From the NCBI GenBank assembly GCA_001839685.1, contig MLAK01001117.1, positions 1 through 32,943 on the forward strand: a stretch of DNA of 32,943 nt, in the 5' to 3' direction. The stretch's first letter is position 1; each line of letters opens with the position of its first letter. Made by a program: the position numbers and the translations under genes. The notes under the pieces are model-generated. The model did no database searches, was not told the origin of the DNA, and worked only from the letters and a program-made list of their open reading frames with translations. This document shows, in pieces, positions 1-8,826 of the stretch. This stretch comes from Tritrichomonas foetus (Eukaryota > Parabasalia > Tritrichomonadida > Tritrichomonadidae).

Positions 1-190
1 GATTTTCGCGTTTTTTACCATAAATAAGATATGCTATTGAACATCTTTTTGTAAAGTTATGCTTCAGGTTTCAAGGCGAAGTTCGGATTGTACGAAGGAA
101 AAATGATGTTTTATCGAAAATATTGCAGATTTTAGAAAAAAAAACGGATAAAAAATAAAATATTCAATTTCGTATCGTCATTTTAAAAAA

Positions 191-205
191 TTTGACACTG
201 TCAAA
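191..205. repeat. 15-bp perfect dyad upstream of the fusion gene
   Basis: The bases read TTTGACA-C-TGTCAAA, a perfect 7-bp inverted repeat around a single central base. It is about 240 bp upstream of the likely transcription start of the 465 gene. A dyad this tight would suit a homodimeric DNA-binding protein, but no factor can be named and chance is possible in AT-rich DNA. Confidence 0.4.
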
Positions 206-370
206 ACACGAATTGAAGATAGGATAGGGTATTAAATTCAACCAATTGGATAACTAAAACAAATTTGGCAAGGCTGACCCTAATTCATTCTGGTTTTGTT
301 GAATTATTTTTATTCTAAATATATAAAATGATTTATGATGACTGTTCATGATCAAATGATACAACTATTT

Positions 371-419
371 GTAAAGTATTTAATTGATATGTAAAGTAGT
401 TAAACCCGATGTAAAGCTA
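371..419 (+). promoter_or_regulatory. Three GTAAAG boxes at exact 20-bp spacing
   Basis: GTAAAG begins at 371, 391 and 411. The extended form TGTAAAGTA is identical in the first two copies and matches 7 of 9 bases in the third. The sequence between the boxes differs, so this is a repeated motif, not a duplicated 20-mer. The array ends about 28 bp before the initiator-like hexamer of the 465 gene. Spacing near two helical turns would place the boxes on one face of the DNA. The binding factor is unknown. Confidence 0.45.
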
Positions 420-444
420 TCAATAAGTTTCAAGTAAAAATTTT

Positions 445-450
445 TCAAAT
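445..450 (+). promoter_or_regulatory. Initiator-like TCAAAT before the fusion gene
   Basis: TCAAAT with the A at 447 would give an 18-nt leader before the ATG at 465. Trichomonad genes typically start transcription at an Inr of the form TCA(+1)Y(T/A) close to the start codon. This copy matches TCA but has A in place of the pyrimidine. Confidence 0.35.
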
Positions 451-464
451 AAGTGGCATAAAAA

Positions 465-2747
465 ATGAATGTCCAAGGCACGCGGACAAAAATTCTCTTA
501 ATTGGATGCAACTATCCATCTTTCCAAATATTTTGGCGAGTATTCGCTAACTCGCCAGACATCAATATCGTCGGATATGTTTATGTCGAAGCTGATGACG
601 AGCCTCCAGTACATCAATTCAAAGGAAACGGTCGTCTTTCTATCGTCGTTTATCCATGCAGCAAATTAGAAAAAGTCATCGCCAAACAAAAAGTCGCCAA
701 ATGCATTATTCTATCCCAAAATATCACAATGGCAAGACTTGAATCGGTTATTCATAGAATAATTTCAGTCGGAAGTTGCAGCATAGAATTTATGAGTCCC
801 TCTCAAGCAGAAGTTTACTCATTCAAACCGACAATATGCATCACTTCACTTTCCAAGCAGGCCGGTAAAACTCAAATGGGACGTTACTGCACAATTGTGC
901 TCAATAAAAACACACGAAAAGTTGCAGTAATTATTCCAGTTATTGATTTAAGAATTTTCGAAAATCCAAAAAATGTTTTAAAGCTTGAAAGAAGCCCTCA
1001 TTTTGAATTTACGTCATTTGATGAGGTTCCAAAGAACTTTTTCAGTCAAGACACTGTTTGGCAAATCGATAATTATTTCAAATGTGGTGCTTTTCGAGTT
1101 TACGTCACTTCTGACGTTAGAAGAGCATTAATTCAAGCTGAACAATATTCAGATATAATTGTTTACGATTCGTGTCAGTGTGAAGTTCCATTCATCAAGA
1201 CAAATTCGAAGATTTGCGTTACAGCCCCTGATGTTTTATTGAAAGATGTTCGGTCGAAATGTTTATGGCCTGGTCTTGTGAATTTAAATCGTGATCATCA
1301 AATCGCCGTAGTAACTCAAGGATATCCGTCAATTTCAGAAAAAGTTAAACAAATGATCAATTCCATATTAAAAGATAAGCGTACATATTTTGTAAAATCA
1401 ATAACAACACTTGATAATTCTTCAGGTTTTGAAATTTTTAATCGAAAGGTTTTAACAATCGGCCATGAAGAAACAAAATATGAAGGGAAAAAAGTGGCTG
1501 TTTCAATGGGTGCTTCAGAAGTCATCGATCCATCACCTTTTTTGACAACTGGTCTTGAAACTTCAACAGATTGCAATGCAATCATTGCCTCATTTCCGCA
1601 CGCTTCGTCACCAACCGCTGAAACTGAAGCTGAAACCGAGCAAACAATGGTGAAAATTGCACAAACTGTGAATCGAAGTGACGCTGATGTTTTAATTGTA
1701 TCTCTTCCTAATGACATTCCAGGAATTGATCCATCTATTCAAGTTCTTTATACATCTCCTGAAATTGTTGAAGATGAAACTGATTGTGATTCTGAAGAAC
1801 TTGACTTAGCTAGCTATTCATCAACTTCTACTTTTAATTCTAGTTCCAATTTTAATTCATCTGCTTCTGGTATTAATTCTTCTTCTGTTTCAATTACTTC
1901 ATCAAGTGGAATTCAAAGTGAGCCGAAAAGCATTTATGGATGGCTTTCGAAATTCTTTATAAGCGCGCAAAAACCACCATTACAAACACATTTTGAAGCA
2001 CAAGTTGATATTTTATTATCAATGGCTGAATCAACTGATAAAGAACTTTATGTTACTAATAATACATCAGCAAATCGTGAAGCACTTTGTCGCCTTTTCC
2101 TTTCAAGTCATCTTCCTTCTGGTTTTCGTGTGACAACAGGAGAAATCATTGATGCAAGTGGAAATCATAGTAGTCAACTTGGTGTGATTATCGTAAATGA
2201 TTCTGGTCCTTTGATGACAATTGATAACACAAGTTCAGTAATTGCTCCTATTTTGGCAGATTCTGTTCTTGCTGTTTTAGAGGTGAAAACATCAATGACT
2301 TGTGAAACACTTAAAAAATCATTATCACAGTTACGAACAGTGAAAGCATTGATGCCAATGCATGGAACTCTTGAATCTCCAGATGGGCACATTATTGAAG
2401 ATCCACTTGGTGGAAAAATAATAACAGGAGTATTTGCTTTTAATCCATCAAATGAAATCGATTCGAAAGTTCCAGATATTATAAAATTGTATCCTTTTGT
2501 GGCTGATTTTATTGTACTTTTGGATGCTTTTGGTTACTTTTCTGTTGAAACTTTGAAAGTTTGTGGTTTTAAAGTGAAGGAGGAAGATGTCAAATTTGGA
2601 TATGTCAGATATTCAGCTCGAGGAATGGGATTGGCTTTGATTTTTGGAATTTTGAATTCAATCGCAGCAACACGAAGATTCAGTGGATCAAATTGTATTC
2701 GATACTTGAGTGGAAACTGGGGAGACTTGAACAATTTCACTGAATAA
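465..2747 (+). CDS. cDPGS-like P-loop domain fused to a DUF6602-like PD-(D/E)xK domain
   Basis: 760 residues. Residues 8 to about 290 follow the prokaryotic cyclic 2,3-diphosphoglycerate synthetase family: a Rossmann-like start (KILLIG), a P-loop after PTICITS at KQAGKTQ (131-137; the family usually has TGCGKSQ), a Walker-B-like DIIVYD ending at D235, then VPFIKTNSKICVTAP and PGLVNLN, where the family has FPFYKP and PGEVNLR. The guanine-specificity NKxD is replaced by TQGY, so nucleotide choice is unclear. A Ser/Asn-rich linker spans about 449-482. Residues 505-750 resemble DUF6602: ANREALCRLFLSSHLP, SSQLGVIIVND, then LEVKT with E606 and K608. The acidic residue expected in SxQxD is glycine (G573), so nuclease activity is doubtful. 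The ATG follows an initiator-like hexamer by 18 nt. Both parents are best known from prokaryotes, so transfer is plausible. Family assignments are from recalled motif patterns. No function is assigned. Confidence 0.8.
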   Translation: MNVQGTRTKILLIGCNYPSFQIFWRVFANSPDINIVGYVYVEADDEPPVHQFKGNGRLSIVVYPCSKLEKVIAKQKVAKCIILSQNITMARLESVIHRIISVGSCSIEFMSPSQAEVYSFKPTICITSLSKQAGKTQMGRYCTIVLNKNTRKVAVIIPVIDLRIFENPKNVLKLERSPHFEFTSFDEVPKNFFSQDTVWQIDNYFKCGAFRVYVTSDVRRALIQAEQYSDIIVYDSCQCEVPFIKTNSKICVTAPDVLLKDVRSKCLWPGLVNLNRDHQIAVVTQGYPSISEKVKQMINSILKDKRTYFVKSITTLDNSSGFEIFNRKVLTIGHEETKYEGKKVAVSMGASEVIDPSPFLTTGLETSTDCNAIIASFPHASSPTAETEAETEQTMVKIAQTVNRSDADVLIVSLPNDIPGIDPSIQVLYTSPEIVEDETDCDSEELDLASYSSTSTFNSSSNFNSSASGINSSSVSITSSSGIQSEPKSIYGWLSKFFISAQKPPLQTHFEAQVDILLSMAESTDKELYVTNNTSANREALCRLFLSSHLPSGFRVTTGEIIDASGNHSSQLGVIIVNDSGPLMTIDNTSSVIAPILADSVLAVLEVKTSMTCETLKKSLSQLRTVKALMPMHGTLESPDGHIIEDPLGGKIITGVFAFNPSNEIDSKVPDIIKLYPFVADFIVLLDAFGYFSVETLKVCGFKVKEEDVKFGYVRYSARGMGLALIFGILNSIAATRRFSGSNCIRYLSGNWGDLNNFTE

Positions 2748-3032
2748 GAGGTATCTTTTTTATAAAATATTTGTTGTATATGTAATTTAAACATTGTATA
2801 TACTTTTTTCCTCTACTTTCTTAATTTTTTTGATATATTTTGTGTTTTAATTCACAGGTGTTCTATCAACACTTTTCTTTTTAGGTAATTTTTCCACAAT
2901 AAACGTCAAAGAATGAACTTGATTCAAGGAAAATAAAATTTCTTTCATGAAAAATAAATGAAAATTACAAGAATGATTACAATCATAAATTGAATTCAAT
3001 TAAATGAGAAATTTATATTTAATCGAAAGAAT

Positions 3033-6000
3033 TTATTGAAGTATTGCTAATATATTTAATTTTGGTGCCAAAAACTGAATGGCCAATTCGGTATTTACTT
3101 TGTAATGGAAAGGCATATCATATAATTTTTCTTTATCTTTCTCTTTAGGTCCATTTCTTTTTTGTAAAACAGAAAATACTAGTTTTCCATTTTCACAAGT
3201 GAATTTATGAATCGATTTAAGACTTATCCTTTCAACAACTGCTGGAGCTCCATTAAATAGATAAAAGTAATTTTCAGTGACACCAAAATATCTAATTTTT
3301 CGTTTATTTTTGGCTACTTCGCTAAAGAATATCAAGTTCTCTTCAATTTCTTTTGGTGGCATTTGTGCAATTTCTTGTTGAGCAGTCTCAGCAATTATAT
3401 TATTATTTGTTTCTGAAATCGATCTTAAAAGATATGTAGATGCTGGTCGACATTGATTACCACTAGAATTATCTTTAGATATTGCTTTTCTTATTCCACC
3501 TGCTACACCTCCTCCCAATTCAATGACACTACTGACAGTGCAAGTTACAACACCTAAAATACCTTGTCCGATACCTTTAAAGGCACCTTTAGCACCATCT
3601 CTTTGACCTCCTTCAATTGGTTTCCTAAAAAGACCAGTAATTCCACTTCCTATGCTCTTGGCAGCTGTTTGGAAGCCATCTCCAACAGTTTGAATTGCAT
3701 TTCGTGGTTTTGATGATGAATTTGATGATTTTATGAACTTATCATCAGAAACTTGTCTCATTTTATCAGATGCAAGCTTAAAGAACCCTTCTGTTTGTGA
3801 TAAGGCATCAATAACAGCAGCTGGCTTCTCATTTAAACGTGAAGTGTCTTCTTTAAGTGGTGTAAATGATAAATATGGACATAAAATAAAATTATCATAA
3901 ACCGGTTGATTTTCTTTTGAATTAAAGAATTTTTTATAAATAGATGCATCCAAATTATTCTTAAAAAGGTCATAAAGGAATTTAAATGTAATAGCAGAAT
4001 TCATAATTTGAAATCCATCGATTGCAATCGTATCTGTAACTGATTTAGTAAATGATAAATATTTGTAAGTATTCAGGTTTCTAAGTGTAGAATTTTTAAA
4101 ACTTAAAATTAAAATTATGGGTTTAATTTCTACCAAATTAAACCTAATTAAACCTTTGAGATTGCTAAACTTGATACGAGTAAGGATATTTTCAGGTTTG
4201 GTTTCAGATTTCGTGAAAATTTGTGGAATTTTCCGGAAGAAATAAATTAATTCATTGAAAAAGTTATAATCAGGAGAAATTAAAATAGGTGAAACTGAAA
4301 CAACAAGTCTATCAAATGCAAATTTATCAAAATATGATACTTCAAGGGACAAAAATTGAGAATTTTCGGGGTTTGATGAAATAATTGTTGGAAACAGAGT
4401 TTTTAGATTCATATCACAAATTTGGATGCTTTTAATAAGTAATGTTAATAAATGGCTATTCACTTCAACTTTAATATCATAAAAGCAAATTAACGAAAGT
4501 TCAGTCAAACGATTATCAATTAATGAGATTTCAAGGACAGGAATATTTAATGAAAATGAAAATTCATTTTTAATGGGATGCAAAATTGGTTTGTCACTAA
4601 TTAAAATTGAAAAAGAACCATTGTTATTTGAAATTACTTCAACAACAAATTTTGAAGCAGATATTGGCTCAAAAATACGATCAGTTCGAATGGTTAATTG
4701 GTCATCAAACGCAAAAACGTTTATTTCTGTAGAGTTAAAAGGTGAATCATATCCAAACAAAGTTGTGGATTTTGGTTCAATGTATATTGGCTTATATCCA
4801 GGACTATAGCTAATGAAAACAGTTTCATTTTCAAGCAAGTTGGTGATTGTTATATTGAATTGAGAAGAAAAATCAATCTCCTCAAATTCAACTTTATTGT
4901 TGTCAATGAATAAAGAAATGATAATATTCTTTTCAACTCGTAAAAATGTACGAAAACTATTTTCGGAGAGATTGATTGGAATTTGGGCTTCTTCAATTTC
5001 GAATAAGAAACAAAATGACTGGGATGTCAACATTAATGGCTTATTGTCACCTTTTTCAAATAGTTGTTTTGGACCAACAATTAAATCACTTGTTATTTCA
5101 TCACAAATTTCTTTAATTGGAGTTAAAGAGATATTGTATTTTGTTTTATTTTCAATTCTTTTATAAAATTCAATAGTTATAAATCGACTAAAATAATTTG
5201 TTTTACTTTTTCCATTTTTGTTTGTATATTTTGTGTTTGTAAAATCATTCGAATACCAAAGAGGAAGATAACAGTTTTGATTTAAAAGAAATTTCAATAA
5301 AAGTGGCGCTGAATATTCTTTGAAGCAAATTTCTATTGGTTTCTCACTAAATTGATATTCTCGATTATATCCAATAAAGACATCCATTGTTGGTGTGTTT
5401 GAAAAATAAGAATCTGATCCAAACATTTCAATATTTTGACAATTAGATAATATTCCATCCAGTTTTGAAGAAATCTGTTGATTTACATCATTTATGGTGA
5501 GATTAATATTAGTTTTGTTTTCAAATAATGCTGGCGCAAATAACAAGACTTTCCAATTATGGAAGGTTGGATTATATTGAATTTTCATTGCCAGATTGAG
5601 AATAGTTTGGTTTGTTGCTTGTGATTTGAAAATAATTTTTGAAGTGGTATCATCATTAAGTGGAACTGGCGCAAGTTCTGAATTCATTTCTAGTTGTTTG
5701 ATTTGAACAATACAATCCATCTTTTTATCTAATAAAATTGAAGATGGCAATGATATTTTTTGCCCTGAATGAATGTCATCAATTAATTGCATCTTTAGGA
5801 ATAAAGAGACATCATATGGCAATAAATTATGAAAAATAATAGGATCAAGTAAATGAACTTTCATTACACCAAGCTCATAGTCAAAAGTGGCAGTTAATAA
5901 AATTTGAATTATTGTTTTATTAATTGCAACATTTAAAAGTTGAGGGTTATCAAGAAAATCTTTGGTCATAATGAATGATTTTTGAGATATTACCATATCA

Positions 6001-8501
6001 TTATCACCTGTAATGATGACTTCTGGTGAAGAAACCCCAAGTTTTTCTTTATTCGAAATTTTACCAGAAAAAATAGTTTTATTGTTATTTTGCTCCCAAA
6101 TAAACAATTCATTACTGGATTTATTTTCGAAGATAAAAGGCGAACTTAAAGTAATATTCATATCTCTTTTTGATACAATAATTGTTCGAGAAATAACTGA
6201 TGGAAATTGGCTTAATGAATCAATATCAATTTGAAAAGTCCCACTTCCAGGGGATTCTATTTTCAATTTTTTCGATTCACAAGCAATAACACTTAATTTT
6301 TCTAAAATTATATCATTAATTTTTAATTGATGTGACGAAAAGTTTTCTATTTTATATTTTCGTGGAAGTTCAATTCGTTGTTGATCCAAATATAAAAACT
6401 CAATCATATCATTTAAGAAATTGTTTGTTAAATTTATTTGAAGTGGTAAAGAAAACGAGATGTTTCTTCCTTGAATAGTTCCATTAATAGCAAATGGTTG
6501 TATTAAAATACACCATTTTTTCAATACACTGTCGAAAAATTGTCCATTGTTGTTTTCAATAATAAATTGCGAAAAACCATTATTTGATTTAAGCGTAATA
6601 TCCAACAATGAAAAAGCTGCAAGTGGATTTTCTGGAGTTTCCAAATATAATTTTAAGCCTCTACAATAAAACATAAAACTTTCAAATTGGATTTTCATGA
6701 AGTTGCTTACGATAAAAGGCATTATTTTGTTTAATAATGCATAAATTAATTCAAGTTCTGATGAAAAAACACTTATTTCGATTTCATCAATATTAATTCC
6801 AGTAGTTCTTCCTTGATAAGTATATGCAATGTTGTATGATAAGCCAAAGCCACGATTCTGAAATATTTGGCCAAGTCTAATGTTAACAAAATCAATTGCA
6901 ATTGCTTGAATATTGTTGTCAACCTTTAATGAAAAGGTTAAGTCAAAAATATCGGTGATGGAAACTTCTGTTGAAAATGAAAATTTTTGCTTTTTCAAAA
7001 TTTTGGAAAGAATTCCGTTTCGATCATTATTTTGATTAATACTATTTATGATATCAAATAAAGTATATATTGATAATTTAGCTTTTTCTGCTTTTATTTG
7101 ATAAAATTTGTTTGTTGGATCCAAAACACAAGAAATATTATCTAACAAATATTCTGTTTCATTAATTTTCTTGCCATTTTGATTAGAACGAATAGATTTT
7201 ATAGAAAATTTGGATTCAAACGAAACAAATTCTATAATATCGGTTTGTAAATGATTTTCAATATCATTTATTGTAATTTTCGGAATTTTGAAATGATTAA
7301 TTTGGAATAATTTTAACTTATTTAGAAATACAAAGAAATACTGGGTAAAGTCAGATGAGATTGAAATTTGTTCAACTTCAAAAGAGATATTATCTTGAGT
7401 CTTATCAAGTTTTGCATTGCTGATTATAAAAAATCCATTGGAATTCCTTACACAAAATATAAATTTGTTTATCGAGATGCAAAACTCGAATAAACTATTG
7501 TTTTGATGATCTTTGACATAGTCAGAAATTGAAGATTTTTCTTCTTTTGTAAAACCTACCATATCAATAATATTATCAATTTTTGCATTTGATGATCCTC
7601 TTTGATATTCATTATTCATCATCAATTGATTTCTTTCAATTAATGTGTTGTTTAATGTTTGTTTTCGATTTTTTAAGAATTCTAAAGTCGAATTGATATC
7701 AAAAATGTTTTTATCTGCCAAAAAACAGCGAAATCCAAATTTCCACCAATTATAGCATTGTTCTTTAGCAAAATTGATTGGACATCCACATTTCATGTAG
7801 TTAAACTTTCTTGTAATCATTTGAAAAGTCTGAAATTGGGCAAAAGAAAATTCCAAAGCCAGCTCTTCAATTTGAAGATTATTTAAATTTCCATGAAAAC
7901 AAAAATCATTTAAAATGAAATCATCCTTTGAAACAAAATCATTCTTTAAATCTTCTAAAGCGACTTTTTCTTTTTTATCTGAAATGTAAATTGAAAACTT
8001 GTTGATATTACATTCTTTTTTGGAATTATCGATTTCAATGTCTTCAAAAATCACCCCAAATACAGATATTTCATTATTACTTTTTAATGGAATTTCAAAG
8101 CAGATATGAAAATTGTGAAGTAAGATTTTAATTTTTTGATCATTTAAAAGATATGAAAAAATTGATTTTTTCACAAGTTTTTCTGAAATAATTTCAGAAA
8201 TGGATAATGTTGGTGGAGAAATTACATACGGATTAAATTCATTAATATCACAATATTTTGCGACCAATTTGACAGAATTAAATGAAATTTTTGATGACAA
8301 GTCAACATCAATAGATTCAATATTACTTGATTCAATTAAAAATGGAATATTTGAGTCAAGAAAAATATTTTGTTTAAATACCATGTTTGTAACATGACAG
8401 TTTCCACCTAGAAGTGAAAATGAAACATTTTTGGAGTCTATTGAATCAAAAAAGCGCCCGAAAAGCTCTGACAAAGCTCGAGAAGCAGCACTTTTGATCA
8501 T
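3033..8501 (-). CDS. VPS13-like chorein-domain lipid-transfer protein (short form)
   Basis: 1822 residues. The N-terminus resembles the chorein domain that begins VPS13/ATG2 bridge proteins: residues 1-95 read SRALSELFGRFFDSIDSKN, a GGNCHVTNMVFKQN segment like the VPS13 WGGxVxLxNLxLK motif, then IPFLIE. The middle is beta-rich with no hydrophobic spans, as expected for the repeating-beta-groove channel that moves bulk lipid between membranes. Near residues 1560-1700 a glycine-rich amphipathic section (GLFRKPIEGGQRDGAKGAFK, then GIGQGILG) matches the conserved VPS13 C-terminal region. The last about 120 residues look PH-like. Length is well below the roughly 3000 or more residues of classical VPS13. 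No obvious VAB repeat set was seen, although divergence could hide it. The ATG lies 8 nt after a TCAAAA hexamer. Confidence 0.82.
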   Translation of the reverse strand: MIKSAASRALSELFGRFFDSIDSKNVSFSLLGGNCHVTNMVFKQNIFLDSNIPFLIESSNIESIDVDLSSKISFNSVKLVAKYCDINEFNPYVISPPTLSISEIISEKLVKKSIFSYLLNDQKIKILLHNFHICFEIPLKSNNEISVFGVIFEDIEIDNSKKECNINKFSIYISDKKEKVALEDLKNDFVSKDDFILNDFCFHGNLNNLQIEELALEFSFAQFQTFQMITRKFNYMKCGCPINFAKEQCYNWWKFGFRCFLADKNIFDINSTLEFLKNRKQTLNNTLIERNQLMMNNEYQRGSSNAKIDNIIDMVGFTKEEKSSISDYVKDHQNNSLFEFCISINKFIFCVRNSNGFFIISNAKLDKTQDNISFEVEQISISSDFTQYFFVFLNKLKLFQINHFKIPKITINDIENHLQTDIIEFVSFESKFSIKSIRSNQNGKKINETEYLLDNISCVLDPTNKFYQIKAEKAKLSIYTLFDIINSINQNNDRNGILSKILKKQKFSFSTEVSITDIFDLTFSLKVDNNIQAIAIDFVNIRLGQIFQNRGFGLSYNIAYTYQGRTTGINIDEIEISVFSSELELIYALLNKIMPFIVSNFMKIQFESFMFYCRGLKLYLETPENPLAAFSLLDITLKSNNGFSQFIIENNNGQFFDSVLKKWCILIQPFAINGTIQGRNISFSLPLQINLTNNFLNDMIEFLYLDQQRIELPRKYKIENFSSHQLKINDIILEKLSVIACESKKLKIESPGSGTFQIDIDSLSQFPSVISRTIIVSKRDMNITLSSPFIFENKSSNELFIWEQNNNKTIFSGKISNKEKLGVSSPEVIITGDNDMVISQKSFIMTKDFLDNPQLLNVAINKTIIQILLTATFDYELGVMKVHLLDPIIFHNLLPYDVSLFLKMQLIDDIHSGQKISLPSSILLDKKMDCIVQIKQLEMNSELAPVPLNDDTTSKIIFKSQATNQTILNLAMKIQYNPTFHNWKVLLFAPALFENKTNINLTINDVNQQISSKLDGILSNCQNIEMFGSDSYFSNTPTMDVFIGYNREYQFSEKPIEICFKEYSAPLLLKFLLNQNCYLPLWYSNDFTNTKYTNKNGKSKTNYFSRFITIEFYKRIENKTKYNISLTPIKEICDEITSDLIVGPKQLFEKGDNKPLMLTSQSFCFLFEIEEAQIPINLSENSFRTFLRVEKNIIISLFIDNNKVEFEEIDFSSQFNITITNLLENETVFISYSPGYKPIYIEPKSTTLFGYDSPFNSTEINVFAFDDQLTIRTDRIFEPISASKFVVEVISNNNGSFSILISDKPILHPIKNEFSFSLNIPVLEISLIDNRLTELSLICFYDIKVEVNSHLLTLLIKSIQICDMNLKTLFPTIISSNPENSQFLSLEVSYFDKFAFDRLVVSVSPILISPDYNFFNELIYFFRKIPQIFTKSETKPENILTRIKFSNLKGLIRFNLVEIKPIILILSFKNSTLRNLNTYKYLSFTKSVTDTIAIDGFQIMNSAITFKFLYDLFKNNLDASIYKKFFNSKENQPVYDNFILCPYLSFTPLKEDTSRLNEKPAAVIDALSQTEGFFKLASDKMRQVSDDKFIKSSNSSSKPRNAIQTVGDGFQTAAKSIGSGITGLFRKPIEGGQRDGAKGAFKGIGQGILGVVTCTVSSVIELGGGVAGGIRKAISKDNSSGNQCRPASTYLLRSISETNNNIIAETAQQEIAQMPPKEIEENLIFFSEVAKNKRKIRYFGVTENYFYLFNGAPAVVERISLKSIHKFTCENGKLVFSVLQKRNGPKEKDKEKLYDMPFHYKVNTELAIQFLAPKLNILAILQ

Positions 8502-8826
8502 AAAATTTTGATTCTATTCAATTTATAAATAGTCATAATCTCAGAATAGTTTTTGATAAAAAAGTTCTCAATTAGTGATTTTTAACTTTTTCAATTGTCT
8601 GGAATTCGGTGAGAATATCGAAATATATGCCCATTTTAGTCATGTCATATGACTCCACAGCTTTATCATAAATATAAAAATAGGTTATGTGAAATGTAAT
8701 ACTTTTCTGCTCACTTTTGGAATATAAATCTGTTTGATAGATTTTTAAAAATCTGCAAATTTTTATTTATTTATTCAAACAACAATTTTATAGATAAACT
8801 GTCAGAATCTGATGATCATAATTCAT
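8502..8826. other. Intergenic region between two minus-strand genes
   Basis: The right-hand part is the 3' flank of the C2-like gene and the left-hand part is the promoter of the VPS13-like gene. A 10-bp palindrome GTCATATGAC lies at 8644-8653. No coding frame or RNA gene was recognised. Confidence 0.5.
8506..8511 (-). promoter_or_regulatory. Initiator-like TCAAAA before the VPS13-like gene
   Basis: On the minus strand TCAAAA has its A at 8509, giving an 8-nt leader before the ATG whose first base is 8501. Such very short leaders are usual in trichomonads. The motif is weakly specific in AT-rich DNA. Confidence 0.3.

Larger units (their letters stand above)
1..464. other. 5' intergenic region upstream of the P-loop/DUF6602-like fusion gene
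   Basis: AT-rich non-coding stretch at the left window edge with no convincing open frame. It contains the 15-bp dyad at 191-205, the three 20-bp-spaced GTAAAG boxes at 371-419 and an initiator-like hexamer at 445-450, each listed separately. A further TGTAAAGTTA copy lies near 50-59, and a TGATCA-containing stretch lies near 347-356. The left neighbour is outside the window, so part of this may be another gene's flank. Confidence 0.6.

Noticed and set aside
1316..1717. 133-codon minus-strand frame inside the fusion gene
   Set aside because: Antisense to a strong coding region with clear protein motifs; no independent support.
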